64,000 nt of DNA from Gracilimonas sp040904925 (GTDB taxonomy: Bacteria > Bacteroidota > Rhodothermia > Balneolales > Balneolaceae), in contig JBBDSP010000012.1 of assembly GCA_040904925.1 (NCBI GenBank), positions 1 to 64,000 on the forward strand. The letters run 5' to 3'. Numbering within the stretch: the first letter of the stretch is position 1; every line of letters begins with the position of its first letter. The notes beneath the pieces are model-generated. The model was not told where the DNA came from. It ran no database searches and saw only the letters and a list, made by a program, of their open reading frames with translations. A program made the position numbers and the translations under genes. Positions 26,449-35,091 of the stretch are shown piece by piece.

Positions 26449-28611
26449 GTGGACGTATTTAGCGCAGCGCCTCATCACGATGTTTTAGTTTTAGTTATCC
26501 AAGTAGGGGTATTATTACTTGTAGCACGAATGCTGGGTGAAGTAGCCCAAAGGCTTAATCAGCCTTCTGTTGTAGGTGAAATTTTAGCTGGTATTATCTT
26601 AGGCCCTTCTTTATTAGCGGGATTTGTACCGGAGATCGGGGAATGGATCGTTCCTCAAAATGAAACACAAGGCCATTTGTTGGAGGTAGTCAGTTTAATT
26701 GGAGCTATGTTCCTTTTACTGATTACCGGACTGGAAACCGATATTCGGCTTATAAAAAAGCATGCCCGCACAGCGATGGGAGTTTCAGGGGGAGGGATCA
26801 TCGTCACCTTTGCCACTGGTTTTGTGTTAGGTCAAAATTTACCGGACTTCTTACTGGCTGACACCAATGAACGCCTCGTGTTCTCATTATTTGTAGCTAC
26901 AGCTATGTCTATCTCAGCTATTCCGGTGATTGCCAAAGTGCTTATGGATCTGAATTTGATGAGGCGGGATGTTGGCCAAACTATAATTGCGGCAGGAATG
27001 AGTGATGATACCATAGGGTGGATCTTGCTTTCTATCGTGGCCGGTATTGCAAGCGGAGAATCGGTAACAGCAGGGAGTGTGCTTCAGATTGTGGGCAGTG
27101 TTCTGGCTTTTATGCTGGTGAGTTTTACAGTAGGTAGATGGATGGTAAAAAAAGTGCTTGCCTATGTCCAGGATCAGGTTCAAAGTGGCGATCGGTTGCT
27201 TACACTTGTTGTAGTTCTAACTTTTCTTTGGGGAGCGATTACTCAGGCACTGAATTTGGAGGCTGTTCTTGGAGCATTTGTAATGGGGATTATTTTTGGA
27301 ACCATGCCACGACTGCCCGATGAGGTACATCACAAACTAGAAAGTATAGCACTTGGAATTTTTGCTCCTATTTTCTTTGCTGTTGCAGGATTGAAAGTAA
27401 ATGTGATCAATTTATTTGAACCTCGGTTATTGATCATTACCGGAATTGTGATCCTGATCGCAACTATTGGAAAAGTTGTGGGGACCTATATTGGTGCAAG
27501 GTACATTGGAGGAAAAGATCATTGGACATCGCTCAGTTTTGGGGCAGGCTTAAATGCCCGCGGCGCTATGGAGATCATTATTGCGACTATTGGACTAAGG
27601 CTTGGGATATTATCTCAGGATATGTTTTCAATTATTGTGGTGATGGCAATGGCAACTTCTCTGATGGCGCCATCAGCCCTTAAATGGGTACTCAGTAAAG
27701 TAAAGATTGGGGCTGAGGAAGAGGAGCGGCTCAAAAAAGAAGAAATGGAAGCAGAGAGTATCGTGGCAGGTATCCACAGGGTATTGTTACCGGTAAGGCG
27801 TAGAGATCAAGAACCGGACAAGCTTTTAACACAGTCTATTGAAGCCCAAATTTTAGCAAAGCTTGGAAAACAAAACGATCTTTCCGTTACCCTTATGACC
27901 GTTGCTCAAAAAGACAATAAGCAAGAATGTGAAAGATATCTGGATGAGCTTGGCAAACTTTTTGAAGGGATTGAAGTCACCAAAAAAATAGTAGCTGATG
28001 TAAAACCTGAAAAAGCTATTCTTGAAGAAGTAGAAAAAGACTATGATCTGCTTGTATTGGGAGCCACAGAAAAAACGGCGGCACGGCGGCACCTGTTCAG
28101 TGCCTTTATAGACTATGTGGTTCGGGTTGCCCCATGCCCGGTTATGATCGTGCAGCCTGCAGGAGAAAGTGAAAGTTGGAATCCAAGACGAATATTGGTT
28201 CCCACTAACGGAACAGAAGCCTCAAAGAATGCAGCTGAACTCGCATTTTCGTTGGCCAAAGATGATGGTGAATGTGAAGTATCTGGCTTAAATGTAATCG
28301 AGGAAGCTCGGGTATCAAGTAGGCCCTATAAAATTTCCGAATCATCAACAGTGAAAAAAGAGGATATTGCAAAAGATATTGTGGGTGAATTAGAAGAACG
28401 TGGGAAAGCTTATAATGTAAAAACAGAAGCGGTGGTAGAACAAGGTGATGAAGTAGAAGAAGTAGTTCATGATTTTGCAAAAAAGAATAAAATCGATCTC
28501 ATGATACTTGGTACAAACATTCGCCCTGGTTCAAACAGACTTTACCTTGGGCTAAGAGTAGAAAATATTTTAGATCAGGCTGACTGCCCGGTAGTAATCT
28601 TTAATACATGA
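26449..28611 (+). CDS. CPA2-family cation:proton antiporter with tandem universal-stress domains
   Basis: A 720-residue protein. Membrane part about 15-415 (QPSVVGEILAGIILGPSLLA; ALNLEAVLGAFVMGIIFG; GLNARGAMEIIIATIGL), typical of KefB/NhaS-like CPA2 exchangers. Two USP domains follow (about 440-570 and 575-720), each ending near the nucleotide-binding pattern, e.g. DLLVLGATEKTAARR and DLMILGTNIRPGSNR, so ATP or another nucleotide such as c-di-AMP could bind. Start GTG 26449; no good ATG is available near the first conserved segment. It lies 118 nt behind the previous antiporter and differs from it in lacking the EIIA-like tail. Confidence 0.9.
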   Translation: MDVFSAAPHHDVLVLVIQVGVLLLVARMLGEVAQRLNQPSVVGEILAGIILGPSLLAGFVPEIGEWIVPQNETQGHLLEVVSLIGAMFLLLITGLETDIRLIKKHARTAMGVSGGGIIVTFATGFVLGQNLPDFLLADTNERLVFSLFVATAMSISAIPVIAKVLMDLNLMRRDVGQTIIAAGMSDDTIGWILLSIVAGIASGESVTAGSVLQIVGSVLAFMLVSFTVGRWMVKKVLAYVQDQVQSGDRLLTLVVVLTFLWGAITQALNLEAVLGAFVMGIIFGTMPRLPDEVHHKLESIALGIFAPIFFAVAGLKVNVINLFEPRLLIITGIVILIATIGKVVGTYIGARYIGGKDHWTSLSFGAGLNARGAMEIIIATIGLRLGILSQDMFSIIVVMAMATSLMAPSALKWVLSKVKIGAEEEERLKKEEMEAESIVAGIHRVLLPVRRRDQEPDKLLTQSIEAQILAKLGKQNDLSVTLMTVAQKDNKQECERYLDELGKLFEGIEVTKKIVADVKPEKAILEEVEKDYDLLVLGATEKTAARRHLFSAFIDYVVRVAPCPVMIVQPAGESESWNPRRILVPTNGTEASKNAAELAFSLAKDDGECEVSGLNVIEEARVSSRPYKISESSTVKKEDIAKDIVGELEERGKAYNVKTEAVVEQGDEVEEVVHDFAKKNKIDLMILGTNIRPGSNRLYLGLRVENILDQADCPVVIFNT

Positions 28612-28759
28612 TTGTTATTTTATTACTATCCATATGGTTGATAAAATAGATGAAGTCCAACCAACGAAGTTCTAAATAAATGCGTACCATAAAATTGAGG
28701 TCGGTACTTCGGTACTAAGAAAGGCATTTAGTTGTCGTTTAAAAAATATTCGGTAATTC

Positions 28760-30865
28760 ATGAAGCAAACGAAATTAGCTAAAGAATTAAATCTATTTGA
28801 CGTATACGCAATAAGTACAGGGGCCATGTTTAGTTCGGGATTCTTTCTCCTGCCCGGCCTGGCAAGTGCAGAATCAGGTCCGGCAGTTGTATTGGCCTAT
28901 TTGATAGGCGGCTTTATGGTGCTACCGGCCATGTTAAGTGCAGCAGAACTATCTACAGCCATGCCTAAAGCCGGCGGTCCGTATTATTTTCTCGATCGCA
29001 GCTTAGGCCCTATGATAGGAACGATCGGCGGACTTGGAACCTGGTTTGCACTCATCTTTAAAAGCGCGTTCGCACTGATAGGTATGGGAGCCTATCTTGC
29101 CATATTTGTAGAAATGCCCATAAAACCGGTCGCTATTTCTTTGGTGGTATTCTTTATGCTGATGAATATTGTAGGGGTAAAGAAAACCAGTGGCCTACAA
29201 GGAATATTAGTAGTTACCTTAGTCAGTATCCTGATTTTTTTCGTGGTTCAGGGTTTGTTTAGCATCTTTTCTTCAGGTGTTGCTGAAGTGAACGAGCATC
29301 AATTTACACCCTTTCTTCCATTTGGTTATGAAGGGTTGATAGCTACGGTAGGCTTGATTTTTGTTTCTTACGCAGGACTCACACAAGTAGCGAGTGTAGC
29401 CGAGGAAGTTCAAAATCCGGATCGGAATATTCCCCTTGGAATGATTTTATCCCTGCTCACAGCTACAATAATTTATGTATTGGGTGTGTATGTGATGGTA
29501 GGTGTTTTAGATGCCGATGCACTCCGCGAAGACCTGACGCCTGTAGCTACAGCTGCAGAAGCAATGATGACATGGCTTCCTTACGATGGAGGATTGTTGT
29601 TGGTGGTAATTGCAGCAATTGCTGCTTTTGCGTCAACAGGAAATGCAGGAATTATGTCGGCAGCCCGATATCCATTTGCGATGGCCAGAGATAAATTGCT
29701 TTGGCATAAATTTACAAAAGTAGGTCGCTTTGATACTCCGATGGTTGCTATTATGATCACTTCCGGGGTGATGATATTTTTTATTCTCGCACTCGATGTT
29801 CAGGATATAGCAAAACTGGCCAGTGCATTCATGTTGCTTATATTCGGTTTTTTAAACCTGGCTGTGATTATTATGAGGGAAAGTAAAATTGAAGAATATG
29901 ATCCCGGCTTCAGCTCTCCCTTTTATCCCTGGATGCAGATTGCCGGGATGCTGATAACCATTTGGCTGATCTCTGAAATGGGGCTGGTTTCTGTACTATT
30001 TACAATGGGTATGATCATAGCCTGTATGGTTTATTACTACTATTTCGCTTACAAAAATGTAAAAAGAGAAGGGGCTATCTATCATGTTCATGCAAGATTA
30101 GGTCAGCGTCGGTATGAAGGCCTCGAGCACGAAATGAGAAATATCCTCCGCGAAAAAGGTTTACGTGAAGAAGATCCTTATGAAGAACTCGTATCACGTG
30201 CAGATGTCATAGATTTGAAAAAATACAACGATTATGATGACATTGTTAAACAAGCTTGCGATCTATTTTCAGGGAAAATAGATACTTCAGTAGGTAAATT
30301 ATATGAAGCATTTACACAGTTCGATGAAGGCTCCGTAATCCCAATTTCCGATGGAGTGGCACTTAATCACTCCCGTGTAGTTAATGATGTGCTTCCGGAA
30401 ATGGTTTTAGTTCGGATAAGGGACGGCCTTAGAGTGGATGATAAAAAAAGTGAAAACTATCAAGGTAAGGAAGATGAGTTAAACTGTATCATTTTTATTA
30501 TCAGCCCTAAAAATAATTCAGGTCAGCATTTACGCATTATTGCTCAGATTGCTGAAATGGTTGGCAGTTCTTCATTCCTTGAAAGATGGAATGCTGCTGA
30601 AAACGAAGGCGAACTTCGCGAGATATTACTTCGTGACGAACGTTTTCTAAAACTGAAACTGAGTGCAAACGACAAAACGCAAGAGTTCATTGGTAAGATG
30701 ATCAAAGACGTGACACTGCCGGGCCAAAGCCTGATCACGATTATCCGAAGAAAAGGGGAGATCAAAATTCCACATGGAATAACTGTTCTTCAGGATGGCG
30801 ATGAACTATCCATTATAGGTGAAGTCGAAGATATTAAAGAGCTTAAAGATATGCTTAAGAAGTAA
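28760..30865 (+). CDS. APC-superfamily permease with EIIA-like and RCK_C (TrkA-C) domains
   Basis: A 701-residue transporter. Residues about 10-435 form the APC core (ISTGAMFSSGFFLLPGLASA; AMPKAGGPYYFLDRSLGP; ASTGNAGIMSAARYPFAMAR). After a linker, about 482-632 resembles a PTS EIIA domain (type 2) with His537 in VALNHSRVV and GQHLRIIAQIAEMV. Residues about 633-701 are an RCK_C domain (SLITIIRRKGEIKIPHGITV then LQDGDELSIIGE). RCK_C domains of KtrA and CpaA bind c-di-AMP. B. subtilis KimA, the original ydaO riboswitch target, is an APC-type potassium importer, so a potassium or osmolyte role is plausible here; amino-acid transport is the alternative. Confidence 0.9.
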   Translation: MKQTKLAKELNLFDVYAISTGAMFSSGFFLLPGLASAESGPAVVLAYLIGGFMVLPAMLSAAELSTAMPKAGGPYYFLDRSLGPMIGTIGGLGTWFALIFKSAFALIGMGAYLAIFVEMPIKPVAISLVVFFMLMNIVGVKKTSGLQGILVVTLVSILIFFVVQGLFSIFSSGVAEVNEHQFTPFLPFGYEGLIATVGLIFVSYAGLTQVASVAEEVQNPDRNIPLGMILSLLTATIIYVLGVYVMVGVLDADALREDLTPVATAAEAMMTWLPYDGGLLLVVIAAIAAFASTGNAGIMSAARYPFAMARDKLLWHKFTKVGRFDTPMVAIMITSGVMIFFILALDVQDIAKLASAFMLLIFGFLNLAVIIMRESKIEEYDPGFSSPFYPWMQIAGMLITIWLISEMGLVSVLFTMGMIIACMVYYYYFAYKNVKREGAIYHVHARLGQRRYEGLEHEMRNILREKGLREEDPYEELVSRADVIDLKKYNDYDDIVKQACDLFSGKIDTSVGKLYEAFTQFDEGSVIPISDGVALNHSRVVNDVLPEMVLVRIRDGLRVDDKKSENYQGKEDELNCIIFIISPKNNSGQHLRIIAQIAEMVGSSSFLERWNAAENEGELREILLRDERFLKLKLSANDKTQEFIGKMIKDVTLPGQSLITIIRRKGEIKIPHGITVLQDGDELSIIGEVEDIKELKDMLKK

Positions 30866-30987
30866 ATGTTAAAAACGAGCAGAGATCTGGGTGTTTAAAT
30901 ACTAAACTGAGTTGGATCTGATTCTAATATCAGCATTCTTAGATTTAAACAGGTGTTAAATGAACATAATCCGAAATCAATTTTAAG

Positions 30988-32781
30988 ATGGATGTAAAGG
31001 CGGCTTTATCATGGTTCAAGGATAAGCTCACCATTTTGAAATGGCTGCCGGATTATACTAAAAAAGATCTCACAGCTGATGTAAAAGCGGGGATAACAGT
31101 AGGGGTTATCCTCATTCCACAGGCAATGGCTTATGCTGTAATTGCCGGACTTTCACCAATCTATGGTTTATATGGATCGCTGATTCCGTTAATGATCTAT
31201 CCTTTATTCGGCACATCAAAACACTTGGCAGTTGGTGTAGTTGCAACCGATATGATCATCATCGCATCAGGAGCAAGTTTGATAGCCGAACCGGGGACAG
31301 ATGAATATGTCTCCGTTGTAATTTTGCTTGCCATGCTCGCCGGATTGACCCTGATGATATTTTCAATGCTGCGGCTGGGATTCCTGGCCAATTTGCTCTC
31401 GAAGCCATTGATCTACGGGTTTATGGCGTCTGCTCCCCTGATCATCGGATTTAGTCAGCTGGGAAATTTACTTGGCATAGAAATTGGCCGGTCACAATAT
31501 ATAGGTGTTATTCTGATGGATGTTGTTGACAAGATCGCTGCAATAGATCTGGTATCATTGGGTATCGGGATTGCGGGAATTCTGTTTCTGATCACATTGA
31601 AAAAATTATACCCGCTTTTCCCCAGAGCCCTTGTGTTATTGGGCGCAGGGGGAATCGCTGTTTGGGCGCTGAATATGGAACAGACAGGTGTCGAAGTTGT
31701 TGGCCCAATTCCTTCGGGATTACCCTCTTTTAGCTTACCTGATTTTGCTCTTGAAGATGCCCGCCGGTTGCTGCCCACCATAACCACTCTGGTACTCATT
31801 CAGTTGATGTCAGTGATTTCAATGGGTAAAACCTTTGCCAATAAATATAAATATCCGCTTAACCCAAACAGAGAATTTTTTGCGTTGGGAATGGCTAGTT
31901 TCATAGGTAGCTTTTTTCAAAGTCCGCCGGTCTCAGCTAGTTTCTCCAGAACAGCTGTTAATGAACAGGCCGGTGTTCAAACCTCATTATCTAATGTGGT
32001 AAGTGCGATCATCATTGGACTAACACTTCTGCTGTTGACCCCATTATTTTACTTTATTCCGATTCCGGCATTAGCAGCCATCATCATAGTCGCATCCATT
32101 TCCCTTATCGACGTCAATGAAATAAAATACTTTTTTCGCACGAAACCAGATGATGCCTACATCGCCATTTTTACTTTTTTGAGTGTGCTAATCATTGGAA
32201 TTCAGGAGGGTATCTTACTTGGGATAGGCGCTTCGCTGGTTGTGGTTATTTACAGATCCAGTCGTCCAAATTTGGCGGTGTTGGGGCATATAGACGGCTC
32301 GCGAAACTTCAAAGATATCTCGAAGCATAATACGGCCTCAACCATTGAAGAGATTCTGATCCTGCGATTTGATACCTCCATTGCTTTTAATAACGCCGAA
32401 GTGATAAAGGATTTCATCATACAAGAGATCGAAGCCCGCGACAAAAAGATCAAGGCTATCATAATCGATGCTAAATCCATCAATGACCTTGATACAACCG
32501 GTATCGATATTTTCAGGTCTGTAATCGAAACCCTGCATGACTGGAAAATTGAGTTGCACTTCGCTGCATTAAAAAGCCCCATTCGTAAGCTTCTACTACG
32601 TTCCGGACTGGCTCGTAAGCTCGGAGGTACCCATTTTCACGACAGTACACACCGTGCCGTAAAGTATCTACTGAATAAATGGGATGAAATAGATGAGAAT
32701 CAGACCAACCAAAATGAGGATGAAGACGAAAAGCCGGAACCACAGCACCGCTTCAGCGACTACATGAAAAGCGTGGATTGA
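30988..32781 (+). CDS. SulP-family anion transporter with STAS domain
   Basis: A 597-residue SLC26/SulP transporter for sulfate, bicarbonate or other anions. The signature IPQAMAYAVIAGLSPIYGLY (about 43-62) lies in the first core repeat; QSPPVSASFSRTAVN is the conserved second-half segment. The cytosolic STAS domain spans about 440-560 with the LDTTGIDIF loop. A charged acidic tail (ENQTNQNEDEDE) follows. Substrate cannot be chosen; bicarbonate or chloride would fit an osmotic cluster as a counter-ion for potassium. It ends the riboswitch-led series, 122 nt after the permease gene; the convergent brnA gene follows. Confidence 0.93.
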   Translation: MDVKAALSWFKDKLTILKWLPDYTKKDLTADVKAGITVGVILIPQAMAYAVIAGLSPIYGLYGSLIPLMIYPLFGTSKHLAVGVVATDMIIIASGASLIAEPGTDEYVSVVILLAMLAGLTLMIFSMLRLGFLANLLSKPLIYGFMASAPLIIGFSQLGNLLGIEIGRSQYIGVILMDVVDKIAAIDLVSLGIGIAGILFLITLKKLYPLFPRALVLLGAGGIAVWALNMEQTGVEVVGPIPSGLPSFSLPDFALEDARRLLPTITTLVLIQLMSVISMGKTFANKYKYPLNPNREFFALGMASFIGSFFQSPPVSASFSRTAVNEQAGVQTSLSNVVSAIIIGLTLLLLTPLFYFIPIPALAAIIIVASISLIDVNEIKYFFRTKPDDAYIAIFTFLSVLIIGIQEGILLGIGASLVVVIYRSSRPNLAVLGHIDGSRNFKDISKHNTASTIEEILILRFDTSIAFNNAEVIKDFIIQEIEARDKKIKAIIIDAKSINDLDTTGIDIFRSVIETLHDWKIELHFAALKSPIRKLLLRSGLARKLGGTHFHDSTHRAVKYLLNKWDEIDENQTNQNEDEDEKPEPQHRFSDYMKSVD

Positions 32782-32799
32782 TTAGATTTTTAGGGAGCT

Positions 32800-33024
32800 T
32801 CAAGAAGCTTTTTCAAGACGCTCAGCCAGCCATACCTTGATAATGGACTGTCTGGAAACTCCGAGTCGTTTTGCTTCTCGGTCTAAAAGCTCAACCATCC
32901 AAATAGGAATATCTACATTGACTCTCTTTAAATCTTGAGCCGCTCTTTTTGCTTTAGAAATATCAAGTAAATCCGTGATATTTTCTCCACTTTCAAATTT
33001 TCTATCAAACTCAGAAGCTTTCAT
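32800..33024 (-). CDS. brnA: BrnA-like antitoxin (ribbon-helix-helix)
   Basis: A 74-residue protein starting at ATG 33024, which has an AGGAG about 10 nt upstream; a TTG at 33033 is the longer alternative. The C-terminal half, VNVDIPIWMVELLDREAK followed by LGVSRQSIIKVWLAERL, is a CopG/ribbon-helix-helix DNA-binding domain as in BrnA antitoxins, which neutralise BrnT and repress their operon. It overlaps the toxin gene by 14 bases and lies downstream of it, the usual brnT-brnA order. Confidence 0.88.
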   Translation of the reverse strand: MKASEFDRKFESGENITDLLDISKAKRAAQDLKRVNVDIPIWMVELLDREAKRLGVSRQSIIKVWLAERLEKAS

Positions 33025-33277
33025 AAATTTCAATCTCCTCTTTACGTGATCTTCGAACAGAGATTATTCGAATATTAGAATTTCGATACGTGATAACAGC
33101 TGACCAAAGCTTGGAACCTATTTTGCCAATAACAAAAAATCGGGGTTCATCCTCAGTTTTAGCTGGAATTTGAATCAGGTCAGGGTCATCCCAAATTTTT
33201 TGAGCCTCTTGAAAATTAATTCCATGCTTTTCAACATTTGAGCGACTCTTGGTGCTATCAAATTCAAACCCTATCAT
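33011..33277 (-). CDS. brnT: BrnT-like toxin (RelE-fold ribonuclease)
   Basis: An 88-residue protein with the BrnT pattern: FEFDSTKSRSNVEKHGINF near the N-terminus (residues 4-22), FVIGKIGSKLW in the centre, and the C-terminal IRIISVRRSRKEEIEIYE. BrnT is a ribosome-independent mRNA-cleaving toxin held in check by BrnA. First gene of a two-gene module transcribed toward the SulP gene. The upstream 308-nt spacer (33278-33585) has AT-rich DNA likely to hold its promoter and operator, then repeats. Confidence 0.92.
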   Translation of the reverse strand: MIGFEFDSTKSRSNVEKHGINFQEAQKIWDDPDLIQIPAKTEDEPRFFVIGKIGSKLWSAVITYRNSNIRIISVRRSRKEEIEIYESF

Positions 33278-33371
33278 GGTATAAAATATATACCAAATTT
33301 ATACATTCAACAACTAATTAACCTAAATTCAACATACGAAATGTAGAAATCAGACAAGAAAGGTGGCTATG

Positions 33372-33396
33372 GTCATTCCCATGCAGACGGGAATCT
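33372..33396. repeat. REP-like 25-bp element (GTCATTCCC...GGGAATCT)
   Basis: An imperfect palindrome GTCATTCCC-ATGCAGAC-GGGAATCT. A related copy is at 53518-53542 in the same orientation and another in the opposite sense at 53436-53459. Short intergenic repeats of this form are common in many bacteria; no function is evident. Confidence 0.7.
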
Positions 33397-33481
33397 AAAA
33401 CGTGCCACAAACTCAACCTTTGAATCATATCACCTTATTAGATTTCGGGCATACGCCGCAAAATGATCATTTCTAAAACTT

Positions 33482-33581
33482 GTTCCCAACGTCCCCGTTG
33501 GGAACGCCTGGCCGGACCTTCCGGTCCCAAAACAGCTAATTGTCTAGCATTCCCTCGCTCCACACGCTCTGCGTTGGAGCG
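33482..33581. repeat. Three consecutive small palindromes upstream of brnT/downstream of hisS
   Basis: GTTCCCAACG / CGTTGGGAAC (33482-33491, 33496-33505), GGACC / GGTCC (33514-33518, 33523-33527) and the CTCGCTCC...GGAGCG block (about 33554-33581). The last block recurs at about 50727-50754, also directly beside a gene end. It abuts the hisS stop and may terminate it. Confidence 0.7.
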
Positions 33582-33585
33582 CACT

Positions 33586-34842
33586 CTAACCCAGCTTCGC
33601 TAAGATCTCATCAAAGGTAAGCGAAAATTCCTCACTCTCCTTCATATTACGAAGCGTGAATTTACCTTCATTCAATTCATTATCTCCAATGATGATGGTG
33701 TACCGGGCATTCTCCCGATTGGCATCCTTCATCTGTGCTTTCATAGATCGACTCATATAATCCATGGTCGCTGAAATTCCGGCTTCTCTCACTTTTGGTA
33801 AATGAGTAAGCGCAAAAGTTCGCGCCGCATCACCTAAAGTCACGAAATATACATCCACCGATTTTTCATCCGCCAGTTCGATTCCCAGTTCCTCACAAGC
33901 GATCAGAAGTCGCTCCATACCAGCTGCAAATCCTATTGCGGGAGTGGGCTGCCCTCCAATTTCTTCCACCAACAGATCGTAACGACCGCCACCGGCCAAA
34001 GCATCCTGAGAACCAAGATCGGGGGATGTCAGCTCAAAAGCAGTACGCGTGTAATAATCCATGCCCCGTACCAGGTGCGGATCGAGGGTGTAATTGATTC
34101 CAAGATCATCCAGATAAGCCGTTACTTTTGCAAAATGCTCGGCTGACTCCTCATTTAAATAATCCTGAATAACCGGCGCCTTCTCGATAAAAGGCTTGTC
34201 CTCTGTTTCTTTGGAATCAAGAATTCGCATCGGGTTCTTATCAAAACGCTTTTGAGAAAGCTCGCTCATCTGATCCAGGTTTGGTTTCAGATATTTCCGG
34301 AGCGCTTCCTTGTATGCCTCGCGGCTTTCAGGATCACCCACTGAATTCAGTTTCAATTCAAAGTTTTTGATGCCGATACGTTTATAAATGCGGATCATAA
34401 AAGCGATGGTCTCCACATCTGCCACCGGATCATCACTCCCGATCACTTCCACTCCAAACTGATGAAACTGTCGCTGCCGGCCTTTTTGTGGTTTTTCTGC
34501 ACGGAACATCGGCCCGATGTAATATAACTTCTGCGAACCGCCGCGCTGCTCCATGTGATGTTCCACAAACGCACGCACAACCGGTGCCGTCAGCTCAGGC
34601 CGCAACACGTAATGACTATCTCCCTTCTCAAACGCAAAGATCTCCTTAGAAACGATATCCGTAAGCTGACCGATTCCCCGCACAATCAATTCCGTCTGCT
34701 CCATGATCGGGGTACGAATTTCTTCAAAATTAAACTTTGCCGCTTCCTCATGAATGATGTTCTCCAGCGCCCTCCATTTAGGAGATTCATCGGGGAGAAT
34801 ATCCACCATTCCAACGTGCGAAGTGTATTTGGGTTTAGCCAT
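33586..34842 (-). CDS. hisS: Histidyl-tRNA synthetase
   Basis: Class II aminoacyl-tRNA synthetase, 418 residues, charging tRNA-His. Motif 2 is MFRAEKPQKGRQRQFHQFG, the histidine-specific loop is LVRGMDYYTRTAFEL, and motif 3 is AIGFAAGMERLL. The C-terminal anticodon-binding domain (about 322-418) ends with NMKESEEFSLTFDEILAKL. It stands alone, with a gene-poor 249-nt spacer separating it from the divergent polysaccharide genes. Confidence 0.97.
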   Translation of the reverse strand: MAKPKYTSHVGMVDILPDESPKWRALENIIHEEAAKFNFEEIRTPIMEQTELIVRGIGQLTDIVSKEIFAFEKGDSHYVLRPELTAPVVRAFVEHHMEQRGGSQKLYYIGPMFRAEKPQKGRQRQFHQFGVEVIGSDDPVADVETIAFMIRIYKRIGIKNFELKLNSVGDPESREAYKEALRKYLKPNLDQMSELSQKRFDKNPMRILDSKETEDKPFIEKAPVIQDYLNEESAEHFAKVTAYLDDLGINYTLDPHLVRGMDYYTRTAFELTSPDLGSQDALAGGGRYDLLVEEIGGQPTPAIGFAAGMERLLIACEELGIELADEKSVDVYFVTLGDAARTFALTHLPKVREAGISATMDYMSRSMKAQMKDANRENARYTIIIGDNELNEGKFTLRNMKESEEFSLTFDEILAKLG

Positions 34843-35091
34843 TAGATAAAGCTTTTATTATTTGTAAATTAAAATGAATTAATGCTAACAATAAATTTGA
34901 ATATTATCCTTCAATTATATCCTTTAAATATATGTTGTATTTTGCTTTGTAAATGATTTAATAGGATGTGACGACTATTGTTATTGAAGGACAAAATCCG
35001 AATTTAGTTTCCTGCAACATGCAGAAGCACAGCCTAATATAAAGATATATAAACCAGGTTTTTGAGTTTTTGAAGGAGTTTAGATACTAAA

